This document shows, one piece after another, positions 10,584 to 24,200 of a stretch of 41,598 nt of DNA. Every line of letters starts with the position of its first letter. The first letter of the stretch is position 1. The DNA is from Perkinsus marinus ATCC 50983 (lineage: Eukaryota > Perkinsozoa > Perkinsida > Perkinsidae): the NCBI RefSeq assembly GCF_000006405.1, contig NW_003206658.1, forward strand, positions 1,228,085 to 1,269,682, given 5' to 3'. Position numbers and translations under genes: made by a program. The notes beneath the pieces were generated by a model. The model was not told the DNA's origin. It searched no databases and saw only the letters and a program-made list of their open reading frames with translations.

Positions 10584-10671
10584 ATTGCAGGACAATGCCA
10601 TGCAAGGCCGGATTATACTTAGCCGTGGAGAACTATCTTCATCATAAGCTTGGCTAAGGGATTCTTTCACC

Positions 10672-10945
10672 CTAGAGAGACATATTGTGTGCTACGGGGG
10701 ACTAGGACAGCGACAGTGATGCAGCGGCATCTTACAAGATTCGCCAGTGTGCCGGGGTGTTTCTCGCGGAGTGCTAGCCACGCTGATACAACCAACAACA
10801 GAGTTATCGGGTTTAAGGCTGCGATCATGCTATCTAAGATCGATTTAGGACTTACCTGCTGCAAAAGCGACTTTAGTTGGCGTTGGACTACTATTGTTGT
10901 TGTTTGCGATAGCATTTCCCGCGATAATGCGTCTCAAAAGTGCAT
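10672..10945 (-). CDS. possible small single-pass membrane protein
   Basis: Two GT-AG junctions join in phase on the minus strand. One exon ends NNNNSSPTPTKVAFA (donor GTAAGT, 37-nt intron). The next encodes ALNPITLLLVVSAWLALREK, a transmembrane segment, then GTLANL, and a last short exon ends SPVAHNMSL with its stop at 10672. The introns are 37 and 34 nt, at the short end for this window. The 5' end is unresolved, and the frame is open to about 10945 or beyond. Not recognised. It could be a chance frame, but the donors and the hydrophobic block argue for a real gene. Confidence 0.35.
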
Positions 10946-11336
10946 CGCGACGCGATGTTGTGTTCTCACACATGTCACATTTTTCACGGAAAACGGTTTT
11001 ACTGTAAAACTTTCACGTGTAAAACAGGTGGAACTCCAATTGACTGACTGCAACGTATGCACTCGACTGGCTATGGGAGCTATAGCCCAAAGAAATTGGA
11101 GTGGAGTCGTATAATCGTATAGTGTCAGTGGTGAGTCCTTCGTACGCGTGCGCAAGGATGTTTTTGCGTACGCGCGTCCGCCTACCGCAACATTCTATCG
11201 ACTCGTGGATTTCCATCTGATGCACTCGGTACATGTTTTACGCCTCAGCCTCGCTGCTTCTCTCAAGTGATAGACTAACACAGTGTGTGTTGGTACTACG
11301 TACACTGGTGGACAAAGTTTCACTTGTTTAAGTGCA

Positions 11337-14300
11337 ATGTCTATGTACGCATGTTGTCCACCTCTGCCCTCTCCTGAGCGAGGCTTCCCCATGAACATCT
11401 CAGTAGACCCAACAGACCTCAACAGAATAGCGTCAGTCGTGAATCGGGTGACATCATATCTGAACAAATGCTAACCTCAGATATCCATCGGGCAACAACG
11501 TAATCTTGCGTAATTTCCACGACTCTGCTGATGTGGTAGCCGCATCTAAACTGTGTGCCTGCTACGGTTATCAGTTCATGTATACTGCTCACGCGGGCAA
11601 GCGAGTACAAGCAGTCGCGATCTCCCCCAATGGTCATTGGGTCGCCAGTGGGGACAACTCTGGCATTTTGAGGGTGAGTATTTCTCCGGTCTACCATCAC
11701 TACCACAAATCGGCAGGTTTGGGGCTCCAGAGGCGACCATGCGGACAAAGGCGAATTCAGACTATGGAACGGCGACATCAGAGTTAGTCGTGCTCTAATG
11801 CGCTCTCCCTAATCCGTCACCTTGTAGGGCATCTGCTGGTCTCCCGACAATCAACGCATCGCCGTGTGTGGTAGTGGACGAGAGGTATCAGCAGCTTGCA
11901 TCATGTGGGACACCGGAAATAAGGTAGAGACTGATATTGGCTCCTATGGGAAAGGTCAGTCTCAGCTAGGAGATATGTCTGGGCATCAGAAAGCTGTCAA
12001 TGCGATCGCCTTCCGCCCATCACGACCATTCAAGATCGCCACTGGTTCGTCACACTGTCATCTCTAGGAGTTGTCAATTCACCTCAGGCTCCGAGGACAG
12101 CTGCGTGAATTTTTACGAAGGACCTCCGTTTAAGTTCAAGATTTCCAATACGGGTAAGCATCCTCCCACACGACGTTAATAATCATGCTCCTACATGCAG
12201 GGCGGCACACCAACTTCGTCCAGGGGGCAACATTCACTCCCAGTGGAGACCTCCTGCTTACCTGTGGCAGCGACGGGCTGGTAAACGTCTACGAAGGTGG
12301 GCCCATACGGTCTTCTTCAATGCGATCGATCCCTCAGGATTGACCGGAGATTTCCTCTATGCTTTCCCCAAGTTGCCCTCCACGGCATTTTCTCTGGCGT
12401 GCCCTGATGACAATACTGTTGTTGTTGCATATGCTGATAAACATGTAACACAGGTTTCTCTCTCTCACTCTCAGTTTTGGAATATATATTTTTGCTTTCC
12501 TCAGCTGCTGATCTTCGGATTTTCCTCACTAACCATAGGAATTCATATACTGATCCGGGTTGAAATACAGAACAACCAACAATAATTTCCGATCAGAATT
12601 TTCACCAACATATTCCTACTATTAAGGTTCGCTGTTATCGTATAAAACCCGACACGGCAGCTTTGGCCTGGGAGGTCGAAGTCGGTAAAGATCTCGGGGA
12701 CCAACAGATAGGAATGGCTGTGCGTCAGCTGAGTTCGCTGCTACTGGTCACGAATCTATCAGGTTGCTGGGAAGGACGCTGTTATCACTACATGCCTTGA
12801 CGGTCGCTTGCTAAAGTGGAGTGTGCCAGATGGGAACCTCATCGAGACTTTGACTGGCAGCAGTGGAAGGGTGGGGCGAGCTAGCTCTTCATAAAATGAC
12901 CATCCCTGGTCGGTTTAGGTCTGCAGTGTTGTTCACAGCCACTCGAGTAACAGCACCCTTTGGACCTCGACTGACACTACACTGCACGAATGGCAACCGG
13001 AAAGCAATCAAGTTGCATGGTGAGCTCACACAAGTCTGCAAGCTCTACAGCTTTGGTGGTTTCTTAGCTTAGCCAGGGGCATTCGTCCCTCCGCAGGACT
13101 GATGGTGGACGATTCGGGGCCTGTGATGGTAGATAAGGACGGCAACGTGTTGCACACTACTGCTAAGGGGGGCGTGGTGGGCCCAACACAATGCGCTGTC
13201 CCCCTTGGTGAAGCTACTGAGGCAGGTTTCTGACGTAACGCTTCTACTGGATGCGACCTGGACCGGCGGTTCGCCTGTGCTATTCTCGGCTAAACGGTGC
13301 CGAGTTGAGACGGTAGATGGACAGTGGAGTGCCCAGCTACCTCGAGAGCCCCTTGCTGTAAGCTTGAGGGTTCTTCACAGTACTGGTTGAAGTGGCGCCT
13401 CGATCATCATACTATATGAGAATAGTGAAAATTAATAGTGACTCAAGATCTCTACTAGTAGGATATAAACGGCATTTACATATTTCGTTTTGTATGTCGA
13501 ATCTTGTAAAGAGCGCTCACTCAGTGTACGGAAAACATCGAGGTTATGCAAGGGTGTTATAGACTGGTTGTGAGTATTATGGGGGTATTGGTCGCTACTG
13601 ATTAGTACACGATAGATATCAGTTCATACATGGTACACTGAAGATATCATGAAATAGTATTAGTCATTTTCCTATTATCTGCCATACTTGAAAGGGTGTC
13701 CACCGCGAGCTGAGGATAGTATGAGATTTCCCTATTCAAGACAGTACAGGCACTTTCCTGAGAAATAGGATCAGTTCGAAGGCCTCGGGTGTGCTCTCTG
13801 CATCGGATTGCATCAAGAAACCTTAGGTTTCAGTGAGCGAAAGCCTTGCTTGCTTCGTGGCCACCTACGAGTCATCGACATCTTCCTTGCATGAGCAGAC
13901 TAGTGATCGAGTTGTGCATGCGTACAACTCGGCTGGAGAGGAGGTAACCACAGCGAGTAGCGTCGTCGTTGGAAGATCTGTTGGAACTTCTGCTCTTCTT
14001 TTTCTGTCTTGGTCGCTGCCGAGAAAATTCCAGGCATAATACTTCGTGATTCATCCTGGAAGATCCATTCTTGTTGTCCTCAAGACTCCCTCCAGTGCCT
14101 CCACCATCTCCGGACGGAAGCCACAGTCTGTTGCTGATCAGATAAGAACAATCACATCTGCTCACAAGGCCGATATCTGCATGCTGAAGTTCTCGCGTGA
14201 TGGGAAGTATCTTGCAGTAGGCGCTGTTGATGGTAAGCGTGTTGGTTAACGCTAAGTAAGCTCTCGAGCAGGCTCAACTAGCGTTATCTCAACGATGGAG

Positions 14301-14651
14301 TGGGAGACCATCCCATCAACTCGGCACTGGACATACCACACTTCCCGCATTATGGCCTGTGACTGGGGTGAGGGTGACACGAGGTTGGTGACAGGCGGCT
14401 TGGACAAAATGGTGAAGTTATTTTTTGAACTGTGGGTGATGATGAGGAGGAGCTCAGGTTTGCATATTCGATATGTCCACGACTGATCTTGTGCGAAGGC
14501 TCAGCGACTGCCATAAGGATGGTGTAACGGCTCTACGATGGGTCGATGGTGACACGCTGGTAGATGGTCGCTGTGGGCACTCTGGAGATGTTTTCGGCTG
14601 CCTTAGGCGACTGGAGGTGGAGACGGATTCATTCGACTATGGAAGATATAA
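11337..14651 (+). CDS. actin-interacting protein 1 (WDR1) homologue
   Basis: A WD40 double-propeller protein that, in other eukaryotes, binds actin filaments with ADF/cofilin and promotes their disassembly. The start at 11337 gives MSMYACCPPLPSPERGFPMN, matching the AIP1 opening (PS…ERG.P). Diagnostic blocks in order: NNVILRNF; YTAHAGKRVQAVAISPNG then WVASGDNSGILRVW; RPFKIATGSEDSCVNFYEGP followed by PFKFK, the family hallmark; DLLLTCGSDGLVNVYEG; DAVITTCLDGRLLKW; HKADICMLKFSRDGKYLAVG; DTRLVTGGLDKMVCIFDM; and the end TLATGGGDGFIRLWKI at 14651. It is assembled from at least a dozen exons with GT-AG introns mostly about 40-55 nt (one about 170 nt near 12.45-12.63 kb). Joins at 12.9-14.1 kb are less certain because the second propeller is poorly conserved there. 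Confidence 0.88.
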
Positions 14652-15248
14652 CTTGGTTAATTCATGTCATTTCTGTGCCACTCGAATTGATAGTTGAGTT
14701 CAACTTTGACAAGTGACACGGTATTAGGGAAACTAGTGCGGGGACATGATACTGTGCGTTAGAATGGTCTCACACAACTACTAGCACGGTGTGTCACGGT
14801 TGAAAGACGGCTTGTGATAAATAAGTGATCAGATAGAAGTCCACATATATAGAATAGAAGTGAATAGTGAATACATAGAAGTCCAGTAGATATCCCCACA
14901 CACCACTCAGTAGTGCCAAGTAGAGAGCTTTGCCGTCAAGATATGTCAGCAAGCACTACCAAGTTCATAGTACTTGCGCAGTCACGCCATTAGCTATACT
15001 TCTAGCCTGGTTGCACGCATACGTTATGAACTCCCTGCACGATGGGGCAGACTCAGCCCTCGGTAAGGTTTCACGTCGATGAGCGCTCAACAAACGAGGC
15101 GATCGGTTGGACATTCGACTGTAGGAACTTCGAGGGCCAGACTGGAACTTCTCCCGGTTACTGCTCTTAGCATTGTTCAATTGTTTTGTGAAGTTCAAGA
15201 CTGTTTCAGTTTGTGTATCACTGATCTTTCCTGGTCGCTCGGTCTACG

Positions 15249-16919
15249 ATGCTCTTCTTCCCTACCTTCATCACTGTTATGCTGAGCTATGCCTCTGCTG
15301 AGTTTTGCAGACAACTTTGTGATTTCTATCCAGCCTGTCGTTTCTCCAAGTACAGCTCCCACCAGAAGGAGAACGGTGCTTGTTTTGGTTTTTACCATAA
15401 GGACAAAGGCTTCTGCTTCCAGCCTACGGAGCAAGCTACCTGTGATGACTCAAAGCTGAGACCGGTCTTCGCTCCCAATGTTCGACATGAGCCCGGCAAG
15501 GTAGATCGCGCTGGCACTCCCCTCTCCCGTCCACAGCCTTCCCGCAGGTTCTGATTATCTATACAGGAGGCACCATCGGCATGCAGCCCTTCGCGAACGG
15601 AACCCTCCATCCTGTTCCTGGTTATTTGACTCGTCAGATCCACAGCTTACCTGAGCTCCAGGCAACTGGGATGCCATCAGTCAGCGTGAGTCGCCAACAC
15701 TCCAGTTAGTTCATTGACCAACCCTGCAGGTCATCGAGTGGGATAACCTCATAGACAGCTCGGACATGTCCCCTGAGGGATGGGCCGCTATGGCTAAGGT
15801 CCAACTCCAACTCCTCTTACACCTGTCTCCTCATGCCCACTTCAGGCCGTCGAAGACAACTACGATGACTACGATGGATTCGTCATCCTCCATGGCACTG
15901 ATACCATGTCCTATACCTCGAGCGCCTTATCCTTCATGTTCTCTAACTTGGCTAAGAGCGTCATCATAACCGGATCTATCCTGCCTTTCGACGAGCCCCA
16001 CAGTGATGCTCGTCGTAACATCATCGTCTCCGTCCTTCTCGCTGGTGGGCCTACTACAACTTCTATTCGTAGACGCAGCATGTCGTTGTCAGGCCTTTAC
16101 AACGTTCCAGAGGTATCGATATTCTTCGGAACTCATCTTCTACGTGGAAGTCGTTCCGTGAAGGTGAGAAGGCACTGCACTCCGCCTTAACATAGATTGT
16201 GTTTAAGGTTGATAGTGGAGCCATCGAGGCCTTCGACTCCCCCAAGTTCCCCGCTCTCGCTACGATGAACGTCGGAGTGAACTTCTTGGATACATCCCTC
16301 GTAGCCCCCACTGGTCCGCTGGAGGTCCAAAAAGAGATGGAGGGATCCTTGTTGGTCCTGCGCATGGTGAGCAGCACATGAAGGCTTGGACGATGAGTTT
16401 GTCATTGTCAGTCGCCCGGCTTTGCCAGCCTCGAGTCCCTCGATCTCAACGATGTGAAGGGTGTGGTTCTTTTGCTCTACGGTACCGGAAATGCTCCCTC
16501 AAATCAACCGCATTTCACTAACTGGCTCCTCAAGTGAGTTCATGCACCATGCTGGCCAGCGACTTCAGCTGCTGATTCCAGGTTGAAGGAGCAAGGTATC
16601 CCCGTCATCGCCGTCTCACAGGTTGTCCGTGGAACCGTTGCCTTGGCTGACTATGCGGCAGGAGCACAACTCCTCTCTCTCGACTTGATCAGTGCCGGAG
16701 ACATGACCGCCGAAGCTGCTACGACCAAGCTCAGCTACCTCTTGGGGAAGGGCTACACCCAGGAGGAGATCGCCAAGGCGTTTGGGAAGTCTATGAGGGG
16801 CGAACTGACTGAGGTGGGTACTTCCCCCATTGGTGAGTACCACGACTACCCTTGTTCCTCAGAATAATATCGCTGCGGATGATCCGTTCCGTGACTTGTC
16901 TTTCGATGTGTCCGAGTGA
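15249..16919 (+). CDS. secreted L-asparaginase (type I-like) with N-terminal Cys-rich module
   Basis: Nine exons joined in phase give 432 residues; introns are about 43-50 nt. Residues 1-18 are a signal peptide (MLFFPTFITVMLSYASAE). Residues 19-70 form a Cys-rich module (CRQLC…CFGFYHKDKGFCFQ) also found in the two neighbouring secreted proteins. From about residue 85 a complete asparaginase follows: TGGTIGMQ (catalytic Thr), DSSDMSPEGW, LHGTDTMSYTSSALSF (catalytic TDT), TGSILP…SDARRN, YGTGNAP, SQVVRGTV, GDMTAEAATTKLSYLL and SMRGELTE. The order and wording match bacterial cytosolic type I enzymes (AnsA, about 340 residues) rather than the usual secreted type II. The reaction is asparagine to aspartate plus ammonia. 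All expected active-site motifs are visible. The secretory signal implies action outside the cell or in a secretory compartment. Confidence 0.93.
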
Positions 16920-17998
16920 CCAGCTTTTGTCCATTAATGTTTGTTACCCTACACGAAGCTTGTGGAGTGTAGAGTGGTGCAAAAACAGGACCGTGACGCG
17001 CTCACCCGCGAAGCTAGTTACTCTGAACCTGTGTATTTCGTGCGATGTTGTTGCTGCTGGTCCTAAGTGTTAGTGTGAGGATTATTGATACCTTACTTTA
17101 TCATCTATCAGTTGCTGGTGAGCGTGCTGGCTCTTTTTGCCCATCCTCTGCCACCCGGTAGTTTCTGGTTGTCTGCATCTTGACGTGCGATCCTCAACTG
17201 TGTGAGGATGGCCGTCCGATGGCCACAGATGAAGTCGGCAGGGCGGGACGAGTTGAGTTAACGAGTTTTGGGTGAGAAGCTGCGATCGGGCCTGTATTTG
17301 CAAACTGTGTAAATGTAAGTCGGATCTCACGATCCACATCATCGGCCCGACTAGGACCCTCTTAGTTCCTTGCTTATTTCATTCATTCGTTTCTATCTTC
17401 AAATTTCTGGCGTGTAGCCTCACCGTCAACCGTGTCGCTTGAACAATGTTAGTGATATCGATGCTGGTTGATAGCCGTGCCATCTAAGTTGTGTTCTTTA
17501 GTTGTAGCTCAATGATCGCGTAATACCGCGAGTTGAGCATGCGATTACTAAGAGGGCGAGAGACAGCAAAGGAAGGTATTGTCGTCGAAGGCTCGTTCAC
17601 ACAATGTGGTTAACAAATTCAGTGCTCCAGCTATAGCCATGTGCAACATGAGGCTTCATAAACTATTAATTTCGGTCTAATCTCGAATACATAAGGTACT
17701 TCTATCAAGGCTGTTACCAACTATCGGTATTGCCGCGGCGACATATCGTAGCAACTACAGTTCACATGAACTGTCCACTCAACAATTCCTCTTTCAACAC
17801 GAAAATTCTCGGGGTATACCATATCCCCAACAAATCATTTCTTAACGTCCTTTCACTGTTTTCATAACCCATCTGATACAAACTCAAGCGCATTTGAAGA
17901 CTTAAAGAAATTTAATCCAGGCTAACAGCGTTTGCATGCTGAGTTATATACGATGGAGCGGAGTATATCAAACTCTCATAATAAAACTAGCTTTCTGT
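16920..17998. other. intergenic between convergent genes
   Basis: Separates the plus-strand asparaginase from the minus-strand secreted protein. I see no gene, repeat family or RNA gene; the few open frames are short and unpatterned. It presumably holds both 3' untranslated regions. Confidence 0.5.
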
Positions 17999-18538
17999 TC
18001 AGCATCTCGCGGCCGTGTCACTAAACACACCGTCGAAGCTGATGTATAATCCATCTCCTCGGAGTTCAACATAAGGTTGAGATTCCAGAGCTTGGAGTAG
18101 CTGCATAAAAGTTACATCATAGTTGCTGAAGACAATCTCAGAGCCCTCGAGAGAGTAATCAGCGGTGAAGGTCTTGCCGACTAAATCGAGCAGAACGGAG
18201 GTCTGATCGAATGTGAGGCGGAAATCTCCTCCAGGGTATGGCGACGAGCCACACCAAGACCCAACAACCGACGGTGTACCAGCCGGTGGAGGTGCGGTAG
18301 CAGTGCGCTCTTCGCAAGGATGACCTTCGCCTCCACAACTAGGATCAGCTGGAGCATAGCACAGTGTAGAATCGGACTTAATCATAATGCCGAAGCAATG
18401 TGGAGGAGTCTTCCAAGACTTGCAGTACGACGATGTACAACCAGTTAGACCAGAACAGATGCTCTCGCAAGCCTTATCCTGGTCCGAGCCATAGCAACAC
18501 ACTAACAGGATACAAACAATGCATGCAGGGAATTTCAT
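17999..18538 (-). CDS. secreted Cys-rich protein
   Basis: Start chosen at 18538 (MKFPACIVCILLVCCYGSDQ), which gives a clean signal peptide; a longer frame to 18574 adds only 12 residues. The protein is 179 residues. An N-terminal module with spacing C-x3-C-x5-C-x4-C, then CFGI…LCYAP and a final Cys pair (residues about 24-75), is shared with the gene at 18.9-20.1 kb and the asparaginase N-terminus. After a short Ala/Pro linker comes a C-terminal domain of about 85 residues (GSWCG…GKTFTADYSLEGSEIVFSN) that resembles the C-terminus of the neighbouring paralogue. Apparently a single exon. Likely secreted; function unknown. Confidence 0.85.
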   Translation of the reverse strand: MKFPACIVCILLVCCYGSDQDKACESICSGLTGCTSSYCKSWKTPPHCFGIMIKSDSTLCYAPADPSCGGEGHPCEERTATAPPPAGTPSVVGSWCGSSPYPGGDFRLTFDQTSVLLDLVGKTFTADYSLEGSEIVFSNYDVTFMQLLQALESQPYVELRGDGLYISFDGVFSDTAARC

Positions 18539-18871
18539 AAGGAGTACAATACAAACACAATCCTGAGAAAACATAACATGGGCAATGATATGGAGTATAG
18601 TTGAAGATGCGCTACCTCCTACTCACAATGATGTACCCGTACTGAGAGCATAGTCCCAGGCTAGATGAGTTCACCATCTCAACTTGTGGGTTACCCAAAT
18701 CCTCGAATAACCTTCTATTGAATTACGCAAACGCAGCTTGCCACGAGCAGTCACACACTTCAGTCCACAGTGACGACCAGTATTTATATATAATATATTG
18801 AAAAGTAGCAAAAATTACGGGTGACCTTCCTCACCTAAGGAGATCAAACCGTAGACGACTGAAATACGAAC

Positions 18872-20140
18872 TTAGCAATTAGACAATATAGAGGATAGAA
18901 TATTAACAAGTTCCACTTGAATGCCTTCCGACGTGTACGTCGTGAGTAGGCTAGTACCCAGCGCAGTGAGAAGACTCTGCAGTGCCGGATCAGGATTCTG
19001 GATAACGATATCATTTCCGTCAAGATAATAGGTAGCGGTGAACGGCTGACCAGACACGACAAGAAACAAGCTCCCGTCCTCGCTGAGGGTCACTTTCATG
19101 GGACCAAGAGGAGTGTCACCGCACCAATCCCCAACGACGTTGGTCGTGCTCGATTGAGATGGATCTCCTGTGTTTGTTGACGCGTCAGTAGTATCGACCG
19201 GAGCCTCGGTGGTATCAACAGGAGCCTCGGTGGTCTCGACAGGAGCCTCGGTGGTCTCGACAGGAGCCTCGGTGGTATCGACAGGAGCCTCGGTGGTATC
19301 AACAGGAGCCTCGGTGGTATCGACAGGAGCCTCGGTGGTATCGACAGGAGCCTCGGTGGTATCGACCGGAGCCTCGGTGGTATCGACAGGAGCCTCGGTG
19401 GTATCGACAGGAGCCTCGGTGATATCAACAGGAGCCTCGGTGGTATCGACAGGAGCCTCGGTGGTATCAACAGGAGCCTCGGTGGTATCAACAGGAGCCT
19501 CGGTGGTATCGACAGGAGCCTCGGTGGTATCGACAGGAGCCTCGGTGGTATCGACAGGAGCCTCGGTGGTATCGACAGGAGCCTCGGTGGTCTCTACCGG
19601 GGGCTCAGGAGTTTCAACGGGGGGCTCGATCTGGGAACCACAGGGGTGAGGATCACCTTCGCATGCCTCATCAGTCGCCACAAAACACAAGCTACCATCA
19701 TCTCTCCTAACAATTCCATAACATACTGGAGTGTCCAACCAGAATTTGCAGTACGTCCCTAACCCAGAGGTCCTACAACCATCGATGGAGGAGCAGACAT
19801 CATGACAAGGCGACGGAGGAGACTCGTGACATCTGACCGGCTCGTAGGAAAACTCGTTGCAACCGTTATCCTCGACACCGGGTTGATAACACCTCATGCC
19901 ACCCTTATGATACAATCCGAAGCAATGGCCATTCTCCTTGCAATAGGACTGCTCACAACCAGCCGTCTCAGCACAGGACTCCTGACAGTACTCGTCAGGT
20001 GTGGCGGCCTCGTAGTCACCAGAGGTCTTGCCCATAGCTAGAACGTGCTTGATGGTGAAAGAGAGAGCCAAAAAGCGATAGAACATTACGGAGGGAATAC
20101 ACACACTGAACAAAACTATAAACAATGAACCATGCAGCAA
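18872..20140 (-). CDS. secreted protein: two Cys-rich modules, mucin-like repeat, C-terminal domain
   Basis: A single frame of 422 codons. The N-terminus is hydrophobic; the internal Met at 20086 (MFYRFLALSFTIKHVLAMGK) would also give a signal peptide. Two Cys-rich modules follow (about residues 52-105 and 112-168; CFGLYHKGGMRCYQP and CYGIVRRDDGSLCFVA). Then about 20 tandem PVDTTEA units, rich in Thr and acidic residues as in mucin-like stalks, and a C-terminal domain (GDWCG…GQPFTATYYLDGNDIVIQN) paralogous to that of the gene at 18.0-18.5 kb. The architecture is that of an extracellular or cell-surface protein with an extended stalk. The Thr-rich repeat would be a natural site for O-glycosylation. 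Binding partner unknown. Confidence 0.87.
   Translation of the reverse strand: MLHGSLFIVLFSVCIPSVMFYRFLALSFTIKHVLAMGKTSGDYEAATPDEYCQESCAETAGCEQSYCKENGHCFGLYHKGGMRCYQPGVEDNGCNEFSYEPVRCHESPPSPCHDVCSSIDGCRTSGLGTYCKFWLDTPVCYGIVRRDDGSLCFVATDEACEGDPHPCGSQIEPPVETPEPPVETTEAPVDTTEAPVDTTEAPVDTTEAPVDTTEAPVDTTEAPVDTTEAPVDTTEAPVDITEAPVDTTEAPVDTTEAPVDTTEAPVDTTEAPVDTTEAPVDTTEAPVDTTEAPVETTEAPVETTEAPVDTTEAPVDTTDASTNTGDPSQSSTTNVVGDWCGDTPLGPMKVTLSEDGSLFLVVSGQPFTATYYLDGNDIVIQNPDPALQSLLTALGTSLLTTYTSEGIQVELVNILSSILSNC
19188..19605. repeat. 21-bp coding minisatellite, about 20 units
   Basis: The unit GGAGCCTCGGTGGTATCGAC (plus one base) repeats in register across about 418 bp, with a few recurring variants (GTCTCG, ATCAAC, GATATC). 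On the minus strand it encodes PVDTTEA, with PVETTEA and PVDITEA variants. Because the unit has no stop in any frame, both strands look open here; only the minus frame continues into real domains. Confidence 0.92.
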
Positions 20141-20407
20141 TGATTAGAATCGATCAATACTAATGATCCCGTATCTAGCCGTTTCACTTCCTCATCAGCA
20201 TCCTAGGGCGATCGCTACTGTCACCATCCTCCCCGCATGAGCGACGATACACTCAACACCAACCCCAAAAGCTAATACATCAACATACAAACATACCACA
20301 ATGACAACACGGATTTCCCTACGTCCCGTACCGCAGAGCCCCTCTGTATCCTCAAACGAAGGTTCTACTTTAACCCCAGCAAGTGACAACACAACATTCT
20401 CTTAGCA

Positions 20408-23808
<3,401 letters not shown>

Positions 23809-23924
23809 ACTCCTACTACTGCACAAGTCAACTCTGTACTAATGAGTTAAAACCACAGTCTCGACTCGAGTGAAGCTTCACAGATACTTCAATTCCCATA
23901 TTCACATTTTCACTACGGACGAGG

Positions 23925-24050
23925 CTGAATACGCACATGTGTTAGGGCCGTCATGAAAATTTGGAGGTAATTTTTGAAATTTCTTCTTGTTGAACTGGAG
24001 TTCCATAATTAGTGAGGAAGGAGAGGATATATATTCTTTCTGATTGTCAC
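23925..24050 (+). mobile_element. degenerate CAGTG-type MITE copy
   Basis: Contains CACATGTGTTAG, GAAAATTTGGAGGTAATTTT, CCATAATTAGTGAGGAAGGA and GGATATATATTC in family order, with heavy divergence. It lies between the poly(A) polymerase start and the GTPase stop. Confidence 0.5.
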
Positions 24051-24200
24051 TAACACATGCATACTTTCCCACATTGGTTAACACTAATACATACCATCTA
24101 TCGTTCACATCTCCTCACCAACCCCAATAGTAGCGATATCCACAACATGAATCAACAAGATACAGAACAGGTCCGGAAACGTCCTCCTTCACGGCATGCA

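Noticed and set aside
12727-12769. Apparent frameshift in AIP1 near LLLVTNLSG
   Set aside because: A 43-nt GT-AG intron (GTGCGT…ATCAG) removes the segment and restores DQQIGMAVAGKDAVITTCLDG in phase 0, matching the family.
19170-19649. Plus-strand open frame encoding a repeated ASVVSTG peptide, and a second minus frame of IPPRLLS repeats
   Set aside because: The 21-bp unit has no stop in any frame, so all frames are open. Only the minus frame with PVDTTEA joins Cys-rich modules and a signal peptide.
20195-20392. Extra C-terminal exon of poly(A) polymerase (frame with KVEPSFEDTEG)
   Set aside because: No GT-AG junction joins it in frame to the upstream exon, and the exon ending AKKVRST has a natural stop at 20408 after a basic signal.
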